Of a stretch of 64,000 nucleotides of DNA, positions 57,824-64,000 are shown piece by piece; position 1 is the stretch's first letter; each line of letters opens with the position of its first letter. The stretch is from Sphingobacterium alkalisoli (GTDB taxonomy: Bacteria; Bacteroidota; Bacteroidia; Sphingobacteriales; Sphingobacteriaceae): contig NZ_SUKA01000006.1 in the NCBI RefSeq assembly GCF_005049105.1, forward strand, positions 1 through 64,000, given 5' to 3'. The notes beneath the pieces are model-generated. The model was not told the origin of the DNA. It worked only from the letters and a program-made list of their open reading frames with translations, and made no database searches. The position numbers and the translations under genes were made by a program.

Positions 57824-59993
57824 TCGTACTTGCTTCGTCTATTTTTTGCAGATCTTTAGAGATAATTTCTGTGGTTATCTTTTGTAAATCTGCTGAAATT
57901 TTTATCAAAAATTGTAATTGATCTGTAATTAATTTTGCTTCATCGCTATCAATAGAACTGTGCTGGATTATGTCCATCTTGATGAAGGGCGTGATTGCCT
58001 GTGCATTTTCCGGCTCGAAAGAATGGATAGTTTTTTCCAGATTTTGAAGGGTTTTAATTAGTGATTTTAGGTGCTCGTTATTGAAATTGATATTTTCGGA
58101 TTCTTTGAGTTGAGTTAATAATGTAGCTGAATAAGAAGAAAATATATGATTTAAAATTACGAATCTGTTGACTTCTTTTGTGACTTGTTGTCTCCATTTT
58201 GGCTCTGTTAAAAGACGTTGAAATGTGGATCCCATGTTTGCAGAGGATATATAAACTTCTTTTCGGGCTAATTTGTAATCTGTTATCGGCAACGGATTAC
58301 CTGAAAGCAATTTTAAGGCCTGGGCTAGATACTGATAATTTGCAACCAACAAATTTTTCATATTTGATTTAATTTGAAAGCTTTCCCAGTTTGGAAATAT
58401 GATATAGCTGGATAAAAAAGCGATGGTTCCGCCCAAAAATGTGTCTAAGATTCTCTCTTGCGCTATTTCAAAGGTATTCATTCCTGTAAAGCTCGACATA
58501 ATGAGTACATAAGGCGTCATGAAAATTACAGCCATAATATAGTTTATTCGGAATAAGCTATAAGCTATGAGAAAGAAGAAGACAAGCAGGATAAATCGAA
58601 TGGACGTATCCTCTATTGTAATTAAAACGAGTGCACCGATGACACCTCCTATGACAGTGCCTCCCAATCGCTGAAGGTTCCGTTCTTTTGTCAAGCCAAA
58701 ACCCGGTTTGAGTATCACTAGAATGGTCAACAAGATCCAGTATGTCCCAAAATTTGAATACTCAAACAAATTTAAAATGAAATAGGTTGAAGACAGTACT
58801 ATCCCCATACGAAGAGCGTGTCTAAAAAAACTCGATTCTACACTGATGTTATCTTTGAAATTCTGCCAATTAATTAAATCTGTCTTTATGAATTTTTTTG
58901 TGTCTATGGTATCGTCGTCTTGGACTTCAATTGCTTTGAATTGGCTATAGTGGTAGATGTCACGTACTTGCTGCGATATTTTACGTATATTGATTAGTAT
59001 TTTTTTTAGTGGAATGGAATTAATCTTTTCCTTTTCATCGATTCTCTGGATAGCCTGCCTGATCTTCTCAATTTCCGTATCAAAATCATAAACAGATTTT
59101 GGAGTTTTGTTGGCGTTAATTTTATAAGCTAAATTGTCTAATTCGTGCGTTACGTTATATAGTAAATTTTTAATCTGCTCTAATATTGCGGTTTCTCCGT
59201 AATTGTTACGAATGGTTTCATAGTCATAATGCGTCGTCATACTTTGTTCAAATAAGTCCACGATATCAGTAAAGATTAGCGTTAGATACCTTCCTTCTTT
59301 AGTCGTGTCTTTTATTGATCTTTTACTTTGGAACAAAATATCTCGTACATTTTCCTGATGTATATTTACAATGACTTGTTTTTCAATTAATTTGAGATAG
59401 TTGTTGTCTAAGCTTTGCTTGATGTCATAAAAATTGGCTTTGAGGCGAATGTAATCTGCAACGTGTAAAATTGTTTCCGATAACTCCTGCTGCGCTAGCC
59501 TGTAGGGTCTTGCTTGTGTGAGTGACATACTAATGGTCATATACCAAGAAGCTCCAATTATAAAATAAAGAAGGTAGGTAAACTCTTCGTTGAACGTGTA
59601 TACATCGTCCACATTAATAAGCATGACCAGTATACACATCGTGCCGACTGTGGCCGCTCTTGCGTTAAAAACGGCAAACATGGAAAAGATGAAAGATAAT
59701 ATACCAATTGCAAGTGTCATTGCAATCAAGAAATTATTAAGAAAAGCGGTAACAATGACGGTAAGAATGCATAGTATGGTGCAATAAATCATCCCCATTC
59801 TACGATGTGTAGGAGCTCCGGGAGTATCGGACAATCCTACAATCAAAGCACCTAGAGAGATCAGGGTGCCTGTAATAAATTCACCAACTAAGGCGCAAAC
59901 TATTATCGGGACAATACTTCCGAGTGTAATACGTAGACCGTCAGCGAAATATTGACTATAAAAAAAGCTGCTAAATTCTTCTGTCCTTTTCAT
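57807..59993 (-). CDS. FUSC/YccS-like inner-membrane transport protein
   Basis: From the ATG at 59993 the protein has 728 residues; the longer frame starts with GTG. It has two membrane blocks of about six helices (first about 15-160, with GTLISLGALIVGLSDTPGAP; second about 395-530, with FGTYWILLTILVILKPGFGLT) and cytoplasmic helical domains after each, a layout of aromatic acid exporter / YccS proteins. LQRLGGTVIGGVIGALVL is the typical FUSC segment. It overlaps ypdA by 17 bases at its 3' end. Substrate unknown. Confidence 0.85.
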   Translation of the reverse strand: MKRTEEFSSFFYSQYFADGLRITLGSIVPIIVCALVGEFITGTLISLGALIVGLSDTPGAPTHRRMGMIYCTILCILTVIVTAFLNNFLIAMTLAIGILSFIFSMFAVFNARAATVGTMCILVMLINVDDVYTFNEEFTYLLYFIIGASWYMTISMSLTQARPYRLAQQELSETILHVADYIRLKANFYDIKQSLDNNYLKLIEKQVIVNIHQENVRDILFQSKRSIKDTTKEGRYLTLIFTDIVDLFEQSMTTHYDYETIRNNYGETAILEQIKNLLYNVTHELDNLAYKINANKTPKSVYDFDTEIEKIRQAIQRIDEKEKINSIPLKKILINIRKISQQVRDIYHYSQFKAIEVQDDDTIDTKKFIKTDLINWQNFKDNISVESSFFRHALRMGIVLSSTYFILNLFEYSNFGTYWILLTILVILKPGFGLTKERNLQRLGGTVIGGVIGALVLITIEDTSIRFILLVFFFLIAYSLFRINYIMAVIFMTPYVLIMSSFTGMNTFEIAQERILDTFLGGTIAFLSSYIIFPNWESFQIKSNMKNLLVANYQYLAQALKLLSGNPLPITDYKLARKEVYISSANMGSTFQRLLTEPKWRQQVTKEVNRFVILNHIFSSYSATLLTQLKESENINFNNEHLKSLIKTLQNLEKTIHSFEPENAQAITPFIKMDIIQHSSIDSDEAKLITDQLQFLIKISADLQKITTEIISKDLQKIDEASTNGKKI

Positions 59994-60136
59994 TCCTGCT
60001 TTAAAACCTCTTGACGTGGCGATACTGATATGTTTAACCACGAATGATTCACATCATTTAGTAATGTAAAGATAGTATAAAAGAGGGTCCGAAAATCAAA
60101 ATATGAAAAAGGATATTACAGTTCTATATCTCGCGA

Positions 60137-60550
60137 TCAAACTACTTTTAAGACGGTCTCTATGTTTCCTCGAACGGCTTTTGAATAAGGGCATACCCGA
60201 TGTGCCTTTTCAATTAAAGCTTGTGTTTGCTCTTTAGTTAACGAGGGTACATGTACTTCTATTTCTGCGGAAAGAAATGAGCTGTTACCTTCTGTGTTAA
60301 AAGAAGTTCTCGCGGTTACTTGGGTGTCTTTCAAATCAATGTTGTCCTTTTCGCTAACAGCCCCCATCGCTCCAAGAAAGCATGACGACCATGCTGCTGC
60401 AAATAATTGCTCTGGGTTAGTAGCTCCGCCTTTTCCGCCCATCGATACTGGCTTTCTGACTTGTAGATTTAATACGCCGTCCGACGATTTAACTTCTCCG
60501 TTTCTTCCGCCGATTGCGGTTACTTCTGCTGTGTATAGTTTCTCACTCAT
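60137..60550 (-). CDS. ohr: organic hydroperoxide resistance protein (Ohr, OsmC family)
   Basis: Ohr is a thiol peroxidase for organic hydroperoxides. The 137-residue protein has the two active cysteines Cys57 (AAWSSCFLGAM) and Cys120 (HRVCPYSKAVRGN), with Arg in RKPVSMGGKGGATNPEQLFAAA region (VRKPVSMGGKGGATNPEQLF). The layout is that of Ohr, not OsmC proper. It is a single gene. A perfect 9-bp palindrome 20 bases upstream looks like a MarR/OhrR-type operator, but the regulator gene is not in the window. Confidence 0.94.
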   Translation of the reverse strand: MSEKLYTAEVTAIGGRNGEVKSSDGVLNLQVRKPVSMGGKGGATNPEQLFAAAWSSCFLGAMGAVSEKDNIDLKDTQVTARTSFNTEGNSSFLSAEIEVHVPSLTKEQTQALIEKAHRVCPYSKAVRGNIETVLKVV

Positions 60551-60569
60551 AATTTTTATTTATTTAGTT

Positions 60570-60594
60570 TTTAGTAAAGTGTATATTTACTAAA
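60570..60594. promoter_or_regulatory. palindromic operator candidate upstream of ohr
   Basis: TTTAGTAAA (60570-60578) and TTTACTAAA (60586-60594) are perfect inverted repeats with a 7-base spacer, placed 20-44 bases before the ohr ATG. Size and position fit a MarR-family dimer. Confidence 0.65.
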
Positions 60595-60692
60595 CAATCA
60601 AAGACGGGATTTGTTTATTTTGTTCTTTTTTAAAAAAGACGTATTTTAATTATAATTTTTGTAAAAAATTAATGATTTTAATATAAATTACA

Positions 60693-60700
60693 TATATTTG
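60693..60700 (+). promoter_or_regulatory. -7 promoter element of ppc
   Basis: TATATTTG matches TAnnTTTG, 68 bases before the ATG. The -33 position holds ATG at 18 nt, a partial match to TTG. Confidence 0.5.
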
Positions 60701-60768
60701 AACGTTCGCCATTGTACGGCAGATTTGATATGCCCAAGCCTTATAGTTATTTATAATCAAAGCAAGTA

Positions 60769-63345
60769 ATGAAATTACATCAAAAAAAAGCGACTTTCGA
60801 AAATGAAGTGTTAACGCGATTTGATCTGTTCAAGAGTTTATTCTTGACGCTTCCTTTTCAACGTGTTAAACATACCGGAACACTTCTGCCATTTTTTACC
60901 ACACATTGTGAAAAAGGGGTCGAAGAGCATTTGCCGCCCGAAGATATTATAGACAGTTTCTTTGGTCAATATGAACAATATGTCCAGGAAGAGGATCGCC
61001 TTGATCTGCTCTTTCGAATTGTACAATATGTAGAACGCCAAGTTGTACTCTTTGATGCGGTCGAAGATTCGGCTTTTCATGCAATCGGTAAGGCAGATGA
61101 AACGGGGAGTTTGAATTCATTGTTTAAGCTTACCCGGGATGACGACAAATTGAGAAAGCAAATTGTGGAGAAACTGAAAGATTTTTCAGTTCGCCTAGTG
61201 CTTACAGCTCACCCTACACAGTTTTACCCAGGTCCGGTACTGGGAATCATAAACGATTTAATTGAAGCAATAAAGTTAAATGATATTTCCAATATTCATT
61301 TATTGCTTCAGCAATTAGGGAAGACTCCCTTTATAAATAAGCAGCAGCCGACGCCTGTAGATGAGGCCATTAGTTTAGCCTGGTATTTGGAAAATGTTTT
61401 TTATAAAGTAGCCTCAGGTATACAAGCGAAAATTGACGACGCACTTGAATTACCTGCGGAAGAAGTCAAGCAATTGATCGAGTTAGGGTTTTGGCCCGGT
61501 GGAGACCGAGATGGTAACCCGAATGTTACTGCTGAAAGCACAAAAACAGTCGCATCATTATTACGTACTATACTTTTTAGATGTTATTACCGCGATTTTC
61601 GTCAAGTTAAACGACGCATTACTTTTCGAGGGATTGAGGGTTATCTCGATAATCTTCAGCATCTATTCTACGAAAATAGTTTTAATCCGATAGAAAACCC
61701 TGAAGATGATACGGAAAAGATTTTAGAGAATCTAAATGCTATAAAAGAGGTTTTGAACGCACGACACGACGGATTGTTTGTCGAATTGGTAGAAGATTTG
61801 ATCCGTAAAGTTAATACGTTTGGGTGCTATTTTACAACGTTAGATATTCGTCAGGATAGCAGTATTTTAAGAAATACAACACGTTATTTGGTCGAAAAAT
61901 ATGAAGATACGAAATTGAAAACTTCGGACTTAGAAGGTACAGAAGAAGATAAACAAAAAGCATTTCAATTTAACGAGCTAACATTGGATGGCAGTGAAGA
62001 TGCTGATCCACTAATACGGGACACAATTGACGTTATTCGTTTAATAAAAAGTATTCAAAAATCAGGTAGCGAGCGTGCTGCGCAGCGCTTTATTATTTCG
62101 AATTGTCAGCAGGCATCTGATATATTGAGCTTAATGCAATTGTTTTTATGGGAAGGATGGAAAAGGGAAGAGCTCTGCATTGATTTTGTTCCATTATTTG
62201 AAACTGTGGATGATCTTTCGCGTGCTGGAGATGTAATGAAACGTTTGTACACCAATAAAGAGTATGCAAAACATTTGAAATTGAGAGGAAATAAACAGAC
62301 CATCATGCTGGGATTTTCCGATAGTACAAAAGATGGTGGATATTTGATGGCAAATTGGTCAATATACAAGGCTAAAATAGAATTGACCTCGATTGCCCGC
62401 GAGTACAAGGTAGACTTGGTGTTTTTTGATGGCCGAGGAGGTCCACCGGCAAGAGGAGGTGGGAAAACACAACGGTTTTATGCCTCGATGGGATCAGAAA
62501 TCGAAAATAAACATATTCAATTAACCATTCAGGGCCAGACAATCAGCAGTCAGTATGGCTCGCTGGATACAGCGCAGTCCAACATTGAGCAATTGCTGCA
62601 TGCCGGTTTAGTGTCCGAATTAAGACAGAATGTATCTGATACATTGACCTCGAAACAAAAAGAAGTTATTGATGGTATGGCAGCAGAAAGCCATAAGAAG
62701 TTCTTGGCCTTGCGGCATCATCCACAATTTTTGTCTTACCTTGAAACATTAAGTCCGTTAAAATCGTTGGCTTCTATTAATATTAGTAGTAGGCCAGTCA
62801 AGAGAAACTCCGATAGAGAGTTGCGTTTAGAAGATTTACGTGCCATTTCGTTCGTCACCTCATGGAGTCAACTTAAACAAAATATTCCTGGCTTCTTCGG
62901 TGTCGGAACGTCTTTACAATGGGCGGAAGAAAATAACCTTTGGTCCTATGTTAAAAACCTTTATGAAAGTTCAGGTTTCTTTAATACACTTATCGACAAT
63001 TGCATGATGTCGATGACGAAATCAAATTTTCATATTACTTCGTATATGAAGGATGATCCTACATTTGGCGCGTTTTGGAGCCTGCTTCATGATGAATATG
63101 AAAAGACAAAGAAATATCTGCTGAAATTGAGCAATTCTGAAATTCTGATGCAAAATTATCCAGTGGAAAGAGCTTCGATCTTAGAAAGAGAGAAAATTGT
63201 TTTACCATTGTTAATTATCCAGCACTATGCCATACGCACACTGGAAAAAAACAAGAAAATTAGTGTAGCGCAGCAGGATATTTATAAAAAACTTATTGGA
63301 AGAACAATTTTTGGTGTGGTAAATGCAGGACGAAATCTGGCATAA
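60769..63345 (+). CDS. ppc: phosphoenolpyruvate carboxylase
   Basis: PEPC fixes bicarbonate on PEP to give oxaloacetate. The 858-residue protein has TAHPTQ (His148, the base; usually TAHPTE), FWPGGDRDGNPNV (about 243-255), LDIRQDSS (about 363), GFSDSTKDGGYLM (about 513) and a glycine loop FDGRGGPPARGGG (about 553-565; usually FHGRGGTVGRGGG). The end RNLA replaces the usual RNTG. Core Arg and Lys residues are kept, so it should be active. A single gene with a clear -7 element upstream. Confidence 0.93.
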   Translation: MKLHQKKATFENEVLTRFDLFKSLFLTLPFQRVKHTGTLLPFFTTHCEKGVEEHLPPEDIIDSFFGQYEQYVQEEDRLDLLFRIVQYVERQVVLFDAVEDSAFHAIGKADETGSLNSLFKLTRDDDKLRKQIVEKLKDFSVRLVLTAHPTQFYPGPVLGIINDLIEAIKLNDISNIHLLLQQLGKTPFINKQQPTPVDEAISLAWYLENVFYKVASGIQAKIDDALELPAEEVKQLIELGFWPGGDRDGNPNVTAESTKTVASLLRTILFRCYYRDFRQVKRRITFRGIEGYLDNLQHLFYENSFNPIENPEDDTEKILENLNAIKEVLNARHDGLFVELVEDLIRKVNTFGCYFTTLDIRQDSSILRNTTRYLVEKYEDTKLKTSDLEGTEEDKQKAFQFNELTLDGSEDADPLIRDTIDVIRLIKSIQKSGSERAAQRFIISNCQQASDILSLMQLFLWEGWKREELCIDFVPLFETVDDLSRAGDVMKRLYTNKEYAKHLKLRGNKQTIMLGFSDSTKDGGYLMANWSIYKAKIELTSIAREYKVDLVFFDGRGGPPARGGGKTQRFYASMGSEIENKHIQLTIQGQTISSQYGSLDTAQSNIEQLLHAGLVSELRQNVSDTLTSKQKEVIDGMAAESHKKFLALRHHPQFLSYLETLSPLKSLASINISSRPVKRNSDRELRLEDLRAISFVTSWSQLKQNIPGFFGVGTSLQWAEENNLWSYVKNLYESSGFFNTLIDNCMMSMTKSNFHITSYMKDDPTFGAFWSLLHDEYEKTKKYLLKLSNSEILMQNYPVERASILEREKIVLPLLIIQHYAIRTLEKNKKISVAQQDIYKKLIGRTIFGVVNAGRNLA

Positions 63346-63386
63346 TATTAACATCATTTAATTCGAGAATTGTATCAGATATTTTA

Positions 63387-63394
63387 TATTTTTG
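63387..63394 (+). promoter_or_regulatory. -7 promoter element of the terminal lipoprotein gene
   Basis: TATTTTTG matches TAnnTTTG, 44 bases before the ATG at 63439. A TTG at 63370-63372 is only 14 nt away. Confidence 0.4.
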
Positions 63395-63438
63395 TTGCAA
63401 AAGAGATAGAATATCTAAGGACTTACAAAATTATACAG

Positions 63439-64000
63439 ATGAAATTCAATACATTATTTGTTGCTGCAGTTTGTGCTAGTACACTGTTAAATTCATGTGC
63501 TCAAAAGACCGCTGAGGAAAGACAGTTAAAATACACCCACACTTCATTGGTTGATGGTGATGCCTATGCGTTTTTTCAAATTGTAGGTGAGCATGTTGCG
63601 ACAGGACTAGTGCATGCAGATCAGATTCAGAAAGATGGAGATGCAAAAGCAAAAGAACTAGGAACCAAACTAAAGGATTTCTATGCACAATTAGATCCCG
63701 AATTGGATAGTATTGCTACTGCTTTGCATGTCGACTACCCGATTAAGGGAGTGGCGGCGACCCATTCTACGGATGAAGGTGCAACCACTCATACATCAGC
63801 AGCTGCTGAATCTACATCAGATACTACGGTTCATTCCGCTGCAGTCACTGTTGAACAGGAATCACAACATGAACATCATGCACCGGCTAGCGAGTATATC
63901 ACACATACACAACACGAATTGGCGACGCTCAAGACACAATTTGAGCGATTAACGCGTAATACGAATAAAGAGCTACAAAAGTTTGCAAAAAAACATATAG
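63439..64000 (+). CDS. lipoprotein of unknown function, cut by the window end
   Basis: The frame opens at 63439 and stays open to the last base (187 full codons), so it is partial. It begins with a lipoprotein signal MKFNTLFVAAVCASTLLNSC (lipobox LLNSC, Cys20). After residue 30 comes a helical region (LVDGDAYAFFQIVGEHVATG, KAKELGTKLKDFYAQLDPEL), then a Thr/Ser/His-rich linker (about 108-150, with ESQHEHHAPASEY) and another helix (HELATLKTQFERLTRNTNKE). This resembles helical DUF4142-type proteins, but I would not assign it. The linker may bind metal. Confidence 0.7.
   Translation, partial: MKFNTLFVAAVCASTLLNSCAQKTAEERQLKYTHTSLVDGDAYAFFQIVGEHVATGLVHADQIQKDGDAKAKELGTKLKDFYAQLDPELDSIATALHVDYPIKGVAATHSTDEGATTHTSAAAESTSDTTVHSAAVTVEQESQHEHHAPASEYITHTQHELATLKTQFERLTRNTNKELQKFAKKHI

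Noticed and set aside
1..64000. Mobile elements, prophage, CRISPR array or integrative element
   Set aside because: No transposase, integrase, phage structural gene, cas gene or regular spacer-repeat pattern was found on either strand; the single tRNA has no repeated 3' end that would suggest an attachment site.

Overview
The window reads as a chromosomal core segment of a Bacteroidota bacterium, most likely Sphingobacteriaceae (Sphingobacterium/Pedobacter-like). Supporting signs are promoters of the Bacteroidetes type (TTG, about 19-20 nt, TAnnTTTG), weak or absent Shine-Dalgarno sequences, AT-rich spacers, gliding-type ABC transporter genes (GldA, GldF-GldG), a lipidated TamA homologue, many lipoprotein and SusD-era secreted families (DUF1080, DUF3472), a three-gene SdhCAB and a bacillithiol-type YpdA. 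The genus is inferred, not shown. I see no insertion sequence, prophage, integrase, CRISPR array or plasmid function.

Layout. 1-160: 5S rRNA, the tail of an rrn operon, and its terminator. 0.25-6.3 kb: a secreted protein, sucD, a SpoU methylase, rpsT, an AraC-DUF1080 unit and a divergent succinyl-CoA:acetate CoA-transferase. 6.3-12.5 kb (minus): a GldF-GldG fusion, an outer-membrane barrel, a short GldA, shikimate kinase, a DoxX/BT_3928-like protein and DUF1599. 12.6-15.6 kb (plus): HipA-like kinase with DUF3037, then cysE-cysM on its own promoter. 15.6-22.6 kb: secreted protein, MBL hydrolase, exported C1 peptidase, and a 1249-residue NtrY-like sensor kinase. 22.7-26.4 kb: sdhCAB. 26.5-34.7 kb: outer-membrane barrel, CsbD-like/csaA/tadA, sodA, msrA, AraC regulator, pruA, recA, nth. 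35-39.2 kb: S8 and S9 peptidases. 39.4-42.7 kb: an arginine operon (acyltransferase, argG, argC) behind a leader with an Arg-rich reading frame and an intrinsic terminator. 42.8-50.9 kb: DUF3472, AI-2E transporter, MFS, an RlmB-like methylase, TamL and small membrane proteins. 51-56 kb: asnB, tRNA-Asn, PfkB kinase, cytochrome-b5-like protein, sigma factor, murB. 56.2-64 kb: TetR, YpdA, FUSC, Ohr, PEP carboxylase, and a lipoprotein cut by the window end.

How it fits together. Several genes meet at succinate: SucD, the CoA-transferase, SdhCAB and, for anaplerosis, PEP carboxylase. SodA, MsrA, Ohr and YpdA make up an oxidative and thiol stress complement. Amino-acid genes (arg, cys, asn, aroK, pruA) are scattered as small units. 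The most interesting item is the arg leader, which looks like a ribosome-mediated attenuator. Others are two palindromic operator candidates, the GldF-GldG fusion beside a GldA lacking its accessory domain, and a repeat in the sdhA-sdhB spacer. I found no convincing wholly new multi-gene system; most of the window is ordinary core genome.
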